DNA of 64,000 bases from Bradyrhizobium tropiciagri (GTDB taxonomy: Bacteria; Pseudomonadota; Alphaproteobacteria; Rhizobiales; Xanthobacteraceae): contig NZ_JAFCKH010000014.1 of NCBI RefSeq assembly GCF_018130505.1, positions 158,113 through 222,112 on the forward strand, in the 5' to 3' direction. Within the stretch, counting starts at the first letter, position 1; each line of letters starts with the position of its first letter. Below are positions 18,259 through 26,584 of this stretch, piece after piece. The notes beneath the pieces were generated by a model, which was not told the DNA's origin, searched no databases, and worked only from the letters and a program-made list of their open reading frames with translations. A program made the position numbers and the translations under genes.

Positions 18259-18417
18259 CTAATCTGCTTCCGCGAGCCGCCTTCTCATGATCGTAAGCCG
18301 GGCACTGACCGCAGCCTCGGTGCGACCGAGCTTCTGCGCGATCTCGCGCTGCGTCAGAGCGGTTTCCCGCACCATCCGCAGCAATCGCTGCTCATCCTCT
18401 TGCGACCATGCCGGCAA
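18259..18417 (-). CDS. Small helix-turn-helix protein (SANT/Myb-like), 52 residues
   Basis: Starts at a TTG preceded by a near-perfect AGGAGG ribosome binding site 5 nt upstream, which decides the start. The 52 residues begin LPAWSQEDEQRLLRMV, the W-S-x-E-D-E pattern of SANT/Myb-like helices, then TQREIAQKLGRTEAAVSARL, a clear recognition-helix arrangement, and end in a basic tail. Probably a DNA-binding regulator, or the GcrA/SANT-like type of small HTH seen in alphaproteobacteria. No partner gene is adjacent; a repeat lies downstream. Recognition is by pattern only. Confidence 0.6.
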   Translation of the reverse strand: MPAWSQEDEQRLLRMVRETALTQREIAQKLGRTEAAVSARLTIMRRRLAEAD

Positions 18418-18715
18418 TGCGCCCTCCTGAAATTGTCAGGTCCTGAAATGCCGGGGATAGATAGCTGTCGCCGACAGCTTCGTCTGTCCGGTATTCCACC
18501 GGTGTGTCCGATTTTCTCAGCGAGGAGCTTTCGGTGGGCGAACGAGTTCCAAAGGAAGTCGGATCCTCACCCTTGGCGCGATTATCATAGGTTATTGCTG
18601 CGCGATGCAACGCTGCCTAGCGTTGCGGTCGCAATGACAGCGCGAAGGAAGATGCAGGCGCGGAAAGTGAGGCAATGTCGTGCTGCGTAGACGGCTCACG
18701 GCGGAGAGCGGTGCC
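18418..18715. other. Intergenic region between two divergent small genes
   Basis: About 300 bp with no convincing gene. It is less GC-rich than its surroundings and should hold the promoters of the HTH gene (minus) and the 77-residue gene (plus). No confident promoter or hairpin was found. Confidence 0.4.
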
Positions 18716-18949
18716 ATGAGGGCCGAGAAGGCAATCTGGTTCGTTTCGTTCGCGCTGCATGACGCCAACGTATCCCACAAGCGGTTCCCGCGGCAGACCC
18801 GCACCTTCCCGAGCGAGCAACAGGCTAAGGCGTTCGCGAGCAGCCTGCTCGAACAGACCCCCGACATCGCCGCCGGCACGATCAACCCGCATCTGCCACG
18901 TCGCATCATCGCGCCTGCCGCCATCGCGGCCTGGGTCGGCGATCTCTGA
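18716..18949 (+). CDS. Conserved-looking small hypothetical protein, 77 residues
   Basis: Starts at the ATG at 18716 with a GGAGAG ribosome binding site. The sequence has a strand-rich start (AIWFVSFALHDANVSHKRF), a basic middle and a helical part (SEQQAKAFASSLLEQ). No signal peptide or membrane helix. I do not recognise a named family; similar small proteins occur in Bradyrhizobium genomes as far as I recall. It ends 7 bp before the convergent DadA-like gene. Confidence 0.5.
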   Translation: MRAEKAIWFVSFALHDANVSHKRFPRQTRTFPSEQQAKAFASSLLEQTPDIAAGTINPHLPRRIIAPAAIAAWVGDL

Positions 18950-18956
18950 ACGCGGA

Positions 18957-20228
18957 CTAAAGGAACCGCGACGGCGCGAACGGCGTGAGCGCAATCTCCG
19001 GCTCCCTGCCGCTCAGGAGTTGCGCGACCAGGCGGCCGGTACGAGCCGAACCGACCAGGCCGACATGGCCATGGCCGAACGCATAGACCACGTCGCGCGT
19101 GGCGCGGCTGTGGCCGATGCAGGGACGGCCGTCCGGCATGCTCGGACGATGGCCGAACCAGGTTTTGATACGCGAGGCCGGAACATCCCGCGGCAGTTTC
19201 GGGAACATGCTGAGCAAATGATCGCGCAGGATCTCGGCGCGCTTCCAGTTCGGCTCGGCGTCGAGGCCGGCAATCTCCACGGTGCCGGCGGCGCGCAGGC
19301 CGTTGTCGGTCCAGTTCACCACCATCTTTGCGTCGGACGCCATCATCGAATTGCGCGGACCGGACTCCGGGTTCTCGATCATCACGTGATAGCCGCGCTC
19401 CGTCTCCAGCGGGAGGGAATCGCCAATTGATGCGGTGAGCTGCTTGGAGCGCGCACCGGCCGCGACCACCGCGGCATCGCAGGCAATCTCGCCGGTCTCG
19501 GTGACGACGGCGACCAGCCGGTCGCCACTCAGCCTGAGGCCGGTCGCCTTGGCGGATACGCGCATCGCGCCGTTCGCTACCGCGTGGGCGGCGAGTGCCG
19601 CGACATAGGCGCCGGGATCGCGGCAGCGGCCGGCCTCCTCGACCACGACGCCGAACTTGTAGCGCGGATGCAGATCCGGCTCGCGCTGCCGCATCTCGTC
19701 TTCGTCAAGCTCGAGCCATTCGATGCCGACGCGCTTGCGGATGCGCCAGCCGAGATCGTTGGCGAACGGCGCGCGCGAAGGAAACACGTGCATCACGCCG
19801 CGCCGCTCGATCAGCTCCGGCACGCCGGCCTCTTCCGCAAGCTGCCTGTGCAGCAGCGGTGCGTCCTTCAGCAGGTCGCGGAGCGCCCGCGCCGTGGCTT
19901 CGACCTGCGCCTCGGTCCAGCTCGCCAGCAGATACTTGATCAGCCAGGGCAAAGCCTTCGGCAAATAAGACCAGCGGATCGCCAGCGGCCCGAGCGGGTC
20001 CATCAGATATCCCGGCACCTTCTTCCAGGTGCCGGGCTCGGCCGGCGGGATCACCGAATGCGACGACAGCCAGCCGGCATTGCCGTAGCTCGCGGCCTGC
20101 CGACCGCCGGGCTCGCCGGGATCGATCAGCGTGACGCGATGGCCGTCGCGCAGCGCCTCGATGGCGCTGATCACGCCGACCGCGCCGGCGCCGATGATCG
20201 CAACGTGGCGGCCGGCTGGTAGAGCCAT
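18957..20228 (-). CDS. FAD-dependent D-amino acid dehydrogenase-like oxidoreductase (DadA/DAO family)
   Basis: 423-residue DAO-fold oxidoreductase. The N-terminal dinucleotide-binding motif VAIIGAGAVGVISAIEALRDG is followed by the acidic end of strand two (LIDPGEPGG) and the DadA-like ASYGNAGWLSS segment; the C-terminal flavin motif GHGHVGLVGSARTGRLVAQL is intact. Oxidises a D-amino acid or related amine to a keto acid. Its ATG overlaps the TGA of the upstream TPP-enzyme gene (ATGA), so the two are translationally coupled and probably act in one pathway. Exact substrate unknown. Confidence 0.88.
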   Translation of the reverse strand: MALPAGRHVAIIGAGAVGVISAIEALRDGHRVTLIDPGEPGGRQAASYGNAGWLSSHSVIPPAEPGTWKKVPGYLMDPLGPLAIRWSYLPKALPWLIKYLLASWTEAQVEATARALRDLLKDAPLLHRQLAEEAGVPELIERRGVMHVFPSRAPFANDLGWRIRKRVGIEWLELDEDEMRQREPDLHPRYKFGVVVEEAGRCRDPGAYVAALAAHAVANGAMRVSAKATGLRLSGDRLVAVVTETGEIACDAAVVAAGARSKQLTASIGDSLPLETERGYHVMIENPESGPRNSMMASDAKMVVNWTDNGLRAAGTVEIAGLDAEPNWKRAEILRDHLLSMFPKLPRDVPASRIKTWFGHRPSMPDGRPCIGHSRATRDVVYAFGHGHVGLVGSARTGRLVAQLLSGREPEIALTPFAPSRFL

Positions 20229-21892
20229 CAGCGCATCGCTTCCTCGGGCACGAAATCCTTGCCGACCGACAGCGCGCGCTGATCGACCAGGCAGTGCAGG
20301 ATCGAAGGCTTGCCGGAAGCCAATGCGCGTTCGAACGCCGCTGCAAAATCCTCGGTGCGCTCGACCCGCTCGCCATGACCGCCGAACGCTTTTGCGTACA
20401 ACGCAAAATCCGGGTTCTTGAGCTGGGTGCCGACGACGCGGCCGGGATAATCGCGCTCCTGGTGCATGCGGATGGTGCCGTATTGCGCGTTGTCGATGAT
20501 GACGACGATCAGCGCCGCGTCATACTGGACGGCTGTGGCGAATTCCTGCCCGTTCATCAGGAAGCAGCCGTCGCCGGCAAAGGCAACGACGACGCGATCC
20601 GGATGATGCCGCTTGGCCATCACGGCCGCCGGCACGCCGTAGCCCATCGAGCCCGAGGTCGGCGCGAGCTGGGCGGCGAAGCTGTGGAAGCGATGGTGGC
20701 GATGAATCCAGCCGGCGTAATTGCCGGCGCCGTTGCAGACGATGGCGTCCTTCGGCAGCCGGTCGCGCAGCCAGGTGACGACCTGGCCATACTGGAACTT
20801 GCCCGGCAACTCGCGCGGCTTGTCGGTCCAGGCGAGATAATCCGCATGCGCCTTGGCGGCCTCGCCCTTCCAGGCCGGCGCCGCCGACGGCTTCATCGTC
20901 TCGACCGCGGCGGCGAAGGAAGCGGGCGTCGCCTGAATCGCCAGCGCCGGCTGGTAGACGCGGCCGAGCTCTTCCGAGCCCGGATGCACGTGGATCAGCT
21001 TCTGGCTCGGCACCGGAATATCGAGCAGCGTGTAGGACGATGACGGCATCTCCGACATACGGCCGCCGATCAGGAGGATCACGTCGGCGCCGGTGATGCG
21101 CGCCTTGAGCTGCGGGCTCGGGCCGATGCCGAGATCGCCGGCATAATGCGAGTGGTCGGCGTCGAACAGCGAGGCGCGGCGGAACGAGGTCGCAACCGGC
21201 AGATCGAAGCGCTCGGCGAAGCGCGCGATGCCCTTTGCGGCGTCCGCAGTCCAGGCCGAGCCTCCGAGCACGACGATCGGCGCCTTGGCGCTCGCCAGCA
21301 TTGCGCCGAGCCGATCGAGATCCGCCGGCGCCGGCCAGCTCGCAGCGGGCTCGACCTTCGGCGCGTCGGCGACGGCCGCCGTTTCCGTGAGCATGTTCTC
21401 CGGCAGCGAGATCACGACCGGACCGGGGCGGCCCTGCAGCGCGATGCGGAAGGCGCGCGCCACCAGTTCCGGAATGCGGTCGGGACGGTCGATCTCGACC
21501 GCCCATTTCGCCATGGTGCCGAACACCGCCTTGTAGTCGAGCTCCTGGAACGCCTCGCGCTCGCGCATGCCGGTGTCGACCTGGCCGACGAACAGGATCA
21601 TCGGGGTCGAGTCCTGCATCGCGATGTGCACGCCATGGGCGGCATTGGTCGAGCCGGGACCGCGGGTGACGAAGCAGATGCCGGGCTTTCCGGTGAGCTT
21701 GCCATAGGCCTCCGCCATCATCGCAGCCCCGCCCTCAGCGCGGCAGATCACGACGTCGATCGGGCTGTCATGCAGGGCGTCCAGCGCCGCCAGATAGCTC
21801 TCGCCCGGCACGCAGGTGACGCGCTCCACCCCCTGCGCGACCAGCTGGTCGATCAGGATCTGGCCTCCGGTGCGGGCGTTCGACTTGGTCAT
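20228..21892 (-). CDS. Thiamine-pyrophosphate-binding enzyme (acetolactate synthase-like)
   Basis: 554 residues from the ATG at 21892, which has a GGGAG ribosome binding site; the longer frame lacks one. Three-domain POX/ALS-family architecture: N-terminal PYR domain with the cofactor-activating glutamate in RAEGGAAMMAEAYGKLTGKPG, a central domain, and a C-terminal PP domain with AFAGDGCFLMNGQEFATA followed by IIDNAQYG, the GDG-N metal/TPP motif. It could be an oxo-acid decarboxylase or carboligase; biosynthetic ALS is unlikely without an ilvN neighbour. Coupled by ATGA to the DadA-like gene, suggesting the oxidase product is the TPP-enzyme substrate. Confidence 0.87.
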   Translation of the reverse strand: MTKSNARTGGQILIDQLVAQGVERVTCVPGESYLAALDALHDSPIDVVICRAEGGAAMMAEAYGKLTGKPGICFVTRGPGSTNAAHGVHIAMQDSTPMILFVGQVDTGMREREAFQELDYKAVFGTMAKWAVEIDRPDRIPELVARAFRIALQGRPGPVVISLPENMLTETAAVADAPKVEPAASWPAPADLDRLGAMLASAKAPIVVLGGSAWTADAAKGIARFAERFDLPVATSFRRASLFDADHSHYAGDLGIGPSPQLKARITGADVILLIGGRMSEMPSSSYTLLDIPVPSQKLIHVHPGSEELGRVYQPALAIQATPASFAAAVETMKPSAAPAWKGEAAKAHADYLAWTDKPRELPGKFQYGQVVTWLRDRLPKDAIVCNGAGNYAGWIHRHHRFHSFAAQLAPTSGSMGYGVPAAVMAKRHHPDRVVVAFAGDGCFLMNGQEFATAVQYDAALIVVIIDNAQYGTIRMHQERDYPGRVVGTQLKNPDFALYAKAFGGHGERVERTEDFAAAFERALASGKPSILHCLVDQRALSVGKDFVPEEAMR

Positions 21893-22091
21893 GACAGCTC
21901 CCTGCAGGCATTGGCGCGCAGGACGCTGCGCGCGGATCATGGTCCACGGGGGTATGATAGTCGGCAATATGGCGCAAGGCCGATCTCGCCGCGGGTTGCG
22001 GCGGGCGCATCGGGCCATGCGGCGGGGAATGGGCGGCGCGGCGCCGCCGATTTGTACGGGGCGGGCCGCTAGTCAAGCCAGCTCTATCGCC

Positions 22092-22170
22092 GTCATTGCG
22101 AGCGAAGCGAAGCAATCCATTGCCACCCAGGATGCGGAGGGATGGATTGCTTCGCTTCGCTCGCAATGAC
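22092..22170. repeat. Palindromic repeat with perfect 28-bp arms
   Basis: Left arm 22092-22119 and right arm 22143-22170 are exact reverse complements over 28 bp, starting GTCATTGCGAGCGAAGCG, with a 23-nt centre. It sits immediately after the acyl-CoA dehydrogenase stop and could act as a terminator-like hairpin, but there is no T-tract. A common Bradyrhizobium intergenic repeat type from memory. Confidence 0.85.
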
Positions 22171-22187
22171 GGAGTCTGAAGCCCGCC

Positions 22188-23333
22188 TTACAGCGAGCGC
22201 GCGATCAGCAGCTTCATGATCTCGTTGGTGCCGCCGTAGATCTTCTGGATGCGCGCGTCGATGAACATCCGCGAGATCGGATATTCCTGCATGTAGCCGT
22301 AGCCGCCATGCAGTTGCAGACATTCGTCGGCGGTCTCGACCTGCTTCTGCGAGCACCACCATTTCGCCATCGACGCCGTCACGGTGTCGAGGTCGCCGAC
22401 GACCAGGCGCTCGATGCACCAGTCGACGAAGACGCGGGCGATCATTGCTTCGGTCTTGCGCTCGGCGAGCTTGAAGGCGGTGTTCTGGAATTCGAGCAGC
22501 GGCTTGCCGAACGCGGTGCGTTCCTTGGTGTACTCCGCCGTGATCTTCACCGCGCGCTCCATCGAGGCGACGGCGCCAACCGCGAGTGCGAGGCGCTCCT
22601 GCGGCAATTGCTGCATCAGCTGCACGAAGCCGTTGCCCTCCTCGGCCCCGAGCAGGTTTTCCGGCGTCACCGTGACGTTGTCGAAGAACAGCTCCGACGT
22701 GTCGGAGGCGTGCAGGCCGATCTTGTCGAGGTTGCGGCCGCGCCGGTAGCCTTCGGCGCCGTCGGTCTCCACCACGATCAGCGAGATGCCCTTCGAGCCC
22801 GCGCCGCCGGTGCGCGCCACCACGATGACGAGGTCGGCGGCCTGGCCGTTGGTAATGAAGGTCTTCTGGCCGTTGATGACGTAGGAATTGCCCTGCTTCT
22901 TCGCCGTCGTCTTGATGCTCTGCAGGTCGGAGCCGGTGCCGGGCTCGGTCATCGCGATGGCGCCGACCATCTCGCCCGAGGCCATTTTCGGCAGCCAGCG
23001 CCGCTTCTGCTCCTCCGAGCCGTAGTTGAGGATGTAGTGCGCGACGATCGCGCTGTGCACGGAGACGCCGGTGGTCAATTCCGGCACGGTGCTTTCGAGG
23101 TCGTCGAGCACCGCCGCGTCATAGGCGAAGCTGGTGCCGAGACCGCCATAGGCCTCGGGCACGCTCGGCAGCAATGCGCCCATCTCGCCGAGCGCACGCC
23201 AGGCGGAACGGTCGACGAGCTTCTGCTCGCGCCATCTCTCGCTGTGCGGCGCCAGGTCCTTCGCGAGGAATTTGCGGAACTGGTCACGGAAGGTGTCCAG
23301 CTCCTCGGTCATCCAGGACGATCGGTATTGCAT
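22188..23333 (-). CDS. Acyl-CoA dehydrogenase
   Basis: 381 residues from the ATG at 23333 (GAGGG upstream); a TTG at 23360 would add nine. FAD-dependent first step of beta-oxidation. The family motifs AIAMTEPGTGSDLQS (FAD/substrate), IIVE-like central strand and C-terminal LQLHGGYGYMQEYP are present, with the catalytic glutamate in KIYGGTNEIMK near residue 370. It is 34 bp downstream of the SDR gene on the same strand, last of the catabolic group reading from the thiolase. Chain length or branching preference cannot be determined. Confidence 0.92.
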   Translation of the reverse strand: MQYRSSWMTEELDTFRDQFRKFLAKDLAPHSERWREQKLVDRSAWRALGEMGALLPSVPEAYGGLGTSFAYDAAVLDDLESTVPELTTGVSVHSAIVAHYILNYGSEEQKRRWLPKMASGEMVGAIAMTEPGTGSDLQSIKTTAKKQGNSYVINGQKTFITNGQAADLVIVVARTGGAGSKGISLIVVETDGAEGYRRGRNLDKIGLHASDTSELFFDNVTVTPENLLGAEEGNGFVQLMQQLPQERLALAVGAVASMERAVKITAEYTKERTAFGKPLLEFQNTAFKLAERKTEAMIARVFVDWCIERLVVGDLDTVTASMAKWWCSQKQVETADECLQLHGGYGYMQEYPISRMFIDARIQKIYGGTNEIMKLLIARSL

Positions 23334-23367
23334 ACTGCCCTCGGTATTCTTTTCGCTCAAAACCGTT

Positions 23368-24195
23368 CTAAATCAGAAGACCGCCGCCGGCGACGATCAC
23401 CTGACCGCTGATGTAGTTCGATTCCGGGCTGCAGAACAGATAGACCGCGTCCGCCGCCTCCTCCGGCGTGCCGCCGCGGCCGAGCGGGATCATGCGGCCC
23501 ATCGCCTCCAGCATCTGCGGCTGCACGCCGACCTTGATGTCGCGGCCGGCGACGTCGATGGTCTTCTGCTGCGTCTCGATCGGTTGGGTCAGGCGGGTGT
23601 TGATCAGGCCGAAGGCGACGCAATTGACGTTGACCTTGTAGCGGCCCCACTCCTTGCACATCGTCCGCGTCAGCCCGATCAGCGACGCCTTGGCCGACGA
23701 ATAGCTCGCTTGCCCGGCATTGCCGTAGAGCCCCGCGATCGAGGAGATGTTGACGACCTTGCGGAACACCTCGCGGCCGGCCTCGGCCTCCTTCTTGGCC
23801 AGTAACCGGATCGGCTCGGCCGCCGCGCGCATGATCCGGAACGGAGCGACCAGATGGACGTCGAGCATCGCCTGGAATTGCTCGTCGGTCATCTTCTGGA
23901 TCGTCGAGTCCCAAGTGTAACCCGCGTTGTTGACGATGATGTCGAGGCCGCCGAATTTCTCGATGGCGGCGCCGACGAAGCGGTCGGCAAAGCCCGCCTC
24001 GGTGACGCTGCCATTGACCGCGACCGCGTCGCCGCCCGCGGCCTTGATCTCGGCCACGACGGCATCGCCCGGCTCGGCATCGAGGTCGTTGACCACGACG
24101 CGCGCGCCCTCGCTCACGAGCTTGAGCGCGATCGCCCGCCCGATGCCGCGGCCCGAACCGGAAACGAGCGCGACTTTGCCTTGCAGTTTCGACAT
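23368..24195 (-). CDS. Short-chain dehydrogenase/reductase (3-hydroxyacyl-CoA dehydrogenase-like)
   Basis: 275-residue classical SDR: cofactor motif GSGRGIGRAIAL near residues 13-24, NNAG near residues 88-91, catalytic Ser-Tyr-Lys with YSSAKASL. A strong AGGAGAG ribosome binding site precedes the ATG. Within the cluster it probably performs the 3-hydroxyacyl-CoA oxidation step between the MaoC hydratase and the thiolase. An insertion after the Ala-rich helix (LLAKKEAEAGREV) makes it longer than typical FabG and resembles the beta-oxidation/MFE-type SDR. The gap upstream to the MaoC gene holds a repeat. Confidence 0.88.
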   Translation of the reverse strand: MSKLQGKVALVSGSGRGIGRAIALKLVSEGARVVVNDLDAEPGDAVVAEIKAAGGDAVAVNGSVTEAGFADRFVGAAIEKFGGLDIIVNNAGYTWDSTIQKMTDEQFQAMLDVHLVAPFRIMRAAAEPIRLLAKKEAEAGREVFRKVVNISSIAGLYGNAGQASYSSAKASLIGLTRTMCKEWGRYKVNVNCVAFGLINTRLTQPIETQQKTIDVAGRDIKVGVQPQMLEAMGRMIPLGRGGTPEEAADAVYLFCSPESNYISGQVIVAGGGLLI

Positions 24196-24252
24196 TCAAA
24201 CTCTCCTAGCGAATAGATATCCTCAGATTGAATTGAACCGGTGGCGCCCTTC

Positions 24253-24396
24253 GCCTCTCCCCGCGTGCGGGGAGAGGCCGGAACGCATCGCCAGATGCGT
24301 TCCGGGTGAGGGGGAGCCTCCGCGAGTCCATTTGTCACCGTTGATGCGGACGGCCCCTCACCCCAGCCCTCTCCCCGCAAGAGCGGGGCGAGGGAG
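24253..24396. repeat. Composite intergenic repeat with nested hairpins
   Basis: Two short hairpins follow each other: GCCTCTCCCCGC paired around 24253-24278 and GGAACGCATC/GATGCGTTCC at 24280-24303. A GTGAGGGGGAG segment then pairs at distance with CCCCTCACCCC and the CTCTCCCC near the right end. It interrupts the catabolic gene series between MaoC and SDR. Confidence 0.7.
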
Positions 24397-24436
24397 CGCA
24401 GTCCCTTCGCGGTCGAAGTTTTGCCTTCGCGCGAAC

Positions 24437-24844
24437 CTACACCGCGATGACAGCTTCCCCCGCGAGCTTCACCTCGCCGTTCTGATCCTTGGTGGTCAGC
24501 GCAATCTTCGCCCTCATCTCACCACCCTGCTCGATCAGCTCGGTCACCATGCCCTCGCACGTCAACCTGGCGCCAAGCTGGGTGATCGCGGCAAAGCGCG
24601 TCGAGAACGACCGGATACGCGACGGCGCGACCGCGTCGGTCAGCGCCTGGCCGAGATAGCCCATCACCAGCATGCCGTGCGTGAACACGTCGGGGAAACC
24701 GGCCTGCTTGGCAAAGTCGATGTCGACGTGGATCGGATTGTGATCGCCGGAGGCGCCGCAATACAGCGCGAGGCGATGGCGGGTGATCGGCGGAAACTCC
24801 TTGTGCACGAGACGATCGCCGACGGCTGGAGATGTTGCGCTCAT
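24437..24844 (-). CDS. MaoC-like enoyl-CoA hydratase subunit (catalytic, HadB-like)
   Basis: 135-residue hot-dog-fold (R)-specific hydratase. The hydratase-2 motif is present: YCGASGDHNPIHVD around residues 27-40 with Asp/His catalytic dyad, then FAKQAGFPDVFTHGMLVMGYL. A GAGG ribosome binding site and an ATGA overlap with the preceding gene (24841-24844) couple its translation to the other MaoC-like protein. The pairing of a catalytic small MaoC with a non-catalytic partner resembles HadAB-type heterodimers. Confidence 0.88.
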   Translation of the reverse strand: MSATSPAVGDRLVHKEFPPITRHRLALYCGASGDHNPIHVDIDFAKQAGFPDVFTHGMLVMGYLGQALTDAVAPSRIRSFSTRFAAITQLGARLTCEGMVTELIEQGGEMRAKIALTTKDQNGEVKLAGEAVIAV

Positions 24845-25296
24845 GACGGCCTCGCATTACGCACCACGACGGTGCGTGAAAGATCGGCAACGTGGACGCC
24901 GGCATGGTTGGTGACCTCGGTCTCGATCACGATCAGCGTCATCGCCCCGCCCTTCTTGTCGGTCACGCCGGTGACGCGCGGCTTGAACGTGAGCACGTCG
25001 CCAACCACGACGGGTGCGCGATAGTCGAAGCGCTGCTCGCCGTGCAGCACGCGGCCGAGATCGATGTCGAGCGCGGTCAGGAACTCGAACGGCACCGTCG
25101 CGTCCATCATTTCCAGGCAGAACAGGTAAGTCGGCGGCACGGGTGCCGCCGAAAAGCCGGCAGCTCGCGCGGCCGTCTCGTCGCGATAGACCGGATTGGC
25201 TTCGCCGAGCGTGTCGAGGAAGAAGCGTAGGCGTCCCGGCTCGACGCGCGCGGTCACGGACGTGAATTCACGCCCGACGGCGGTTTGGTCGACCAT
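24841..25296 (-). CDS. MaoC/FAS1-like dehydratase partner subunit (HadA-like)
   Basis: 151-residue hot-dog protein with the N-terminal MaoC dehydratase (FAS1-like) signature GREFTSVTARVEPGRLRFF, then a PPTYLFCLEM segment. The catalytic D-x-N-P-x-H block of the sister protein is replaced by LGEANPVYRDE, lacking the histidine, so it is probably a structural/substrate-binding subunit. It is sandwiched between the thiolase (7 bp) and the catalytic MaoC gene (ATGA overlap). A TGAGG ribosome binding site is present. Confidence 0.85.
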   Translation of the reverse strand: MVDQTAVGREFTSVTARVEPGRLRFFLDTLGEANPVYRDETAARAAGFSAAPVPPTYLFCLEMMDATVPFEFLTALDIDLGRVLHGEQRFDYRAPVVVGDVLTFKPRVTGVTDKKGGAMTLIVIETEVTNHAGVHVADLSRTVVVRNARPS

Positions 25297-25303
25297 GGCG
25301 GCC

Positions 25304-26488
25304 TCAGGCGCGTTCGTAGAGCGTGACGACGCAGGCGCCGCCGAGACCGAGATTGTGCTGCAGGCCGATCCGTGCGCCCTCCACTTGCGTCGCCGCAGCG
25401 GTGCCGCGCAGCTGCCGGGTCAGCTCGTAGCACTGCGCAAGGCCGGTGGCGCCGAGCGGATGGCCCTTCGACAGCAGGCCGCCGGACGGATTGGTGACGA
25501 TCCTGCCGCCATAGGTATTGTCGCCGTCGTCGATGAAGCGCGCCGCCTCGCCCTGCTTGCAGAGGCCGAGCCCCTCATAGGTGATCAGCTCATTATGGGC
25601 GAAACAGTCGTGCAGCTCGACGACGTCGAGATCCTCCGGCCCGATGCCGGCGGCCTCGTAGACCTTCCTGGCGGCATCGCGCGCCATGTCGTAGCCGACC
25701 ACCTGCATCATGTCGTCGGCGCCGAAAGTCGACGGCGTGTCCGTCGTCATCGCCTGCGCGGCGATGCGGACCTGCTTGTTGAGCCCGTGCTGCTCGGCGA
25801 ACTTCTCCGACACCAGGATCGCGGCGGCGCCGCCGCAGGTCGGCGGGCACGCCATCAGCCGCGTCATCACGCCGGGCCAGATCACCTGGTCGTTCATCAC
25901 GTCGTCGGCGGTGACCTCCTTGCGGAACAGCGCCAGCGGATTGTTCTTGGCGTGACGGCTGGCCTTGGCGCGCACCTTGGCGAAGGCATTCAGCGGCGTG
26001 CCGTATTTCTTCATGTGGCTGAGGCCGGCGCCGCCGAAATAGCGCAGCGCCAGCGGCACGCCGGGCGCGTCGACGAGCTTGTCGGCGGCAGCGTCGAAAT
26101 CATCGAACGCGCTGGGTCGGTCGGTGAACACGGCCCCTAGCGCGCCGGGCTTCATCTGCTCGAAGCCGAGCGCCATCACGCAATCGGCCGCGCCGGATTC
26201 AATCGCCTGCCGCGCCAGGAACAAAGCGGTCGAGCCGGTCGAGCAGTTGTTGTTGACGTTGACGATCGGGATCCCGGTCATGCCGACCGGATAGAGCGCG
26301 CGCTGGCCACAGGTGGAGTCGCCGTAGACATAGCCGACGTAAGCCTGCTGCACCTTGCCGTAGTCGAGACCGGCGTCAGCGAGCGCGAGCTTCGCGGCTT
26401 CCGCACCCATCACGTGATACGGCGCATTGGCGCCGGGCTTGACGAACGGGATCATGCCGACCCCGGCAACATAGGTGCGTGACGTCAT
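25304..26488 (-). CDS. SCP2/lipid-transfer-type acetyl-CoA acetyltransferase (thiolase)
   Basis: 394 residues from the ATG at 26488, which has a GGGAGGAG ribosome binding site. Thiolase-fold enzyme of the sterol-carrier-protein-X/Ltp branch: nucleophilic Cys in VNVNNNCSTGSTALFLA near residue 89, VVELHDCFAHNE and the closing GGLLSKGHPLGATGLAQ. It should cleave a 3-ketoacyl-CoA to release acetyl- or propionyl-CoA. First gene of a minus-strand series with the MaoC pair, SDR and acyl-CoA dehydrogenase, divergent from a TetR gene across 96 bp. No DUF35 partner is seen. Confidence 0.9.
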   Translation of the reverse strand: MTSRTYVAGVGMIPFVKPGANAPYHVMGAEAAKLALADAGLDYGKVQQAYVGYVYGDSTCGQRALYPVGMTGIPIVNVNNNCSTGSTALFLARQAIESGAADCVMALGFEQMKPGALGAVFTDRPSAFDDFDAAADKLVDAPGVPLALRYFGGAGLSHMKKYGTPLNAFAKVRAKASRHAKNNPLALFRKEVTADDVMNDQVIWPGVMTRLMACPPTCGGAAAILVSEKFAEQHGLNKQVRIAAQAMTTDTPSTFGADDMMQVVGYDMARDAARKVYEAAGIGPEDLDVVELHDCFAHNELITYEGLGLCKQGEAARFIDDGDNTYGGRIVTNPSGGLLSKGHPLGATGLAQCYELTRQLRGTAAATQVEGARIGLQHNLGLGGACVVTLYERA

Positions 26489-26507
26489 CGCTTGCTCCTC
26501 CCGAAAA

Positions 26508-26540
26508 TTACCCGCTGGACTATTTGTTACCCGTGGGTAA
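26508..26540. promoter_or_regulatory. Candidate TetR operator between thiolase and tetR
   Basis: TTACCC-GT-GGGTAA at 26527-26540 is a perfect 6-bp inverted repeat, with a further TTACCC half-site at 26508-26513, 19 bp away. It lies centrally in the 96-bp divergent gap, where an autoregulating TetR repressor would be expected to bind. Confidence 0.55.
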
Positions 26541-26584
26541 TATACGGGCCACCTCACGGAGTCAATGCGACAAGCGCTCACGAC

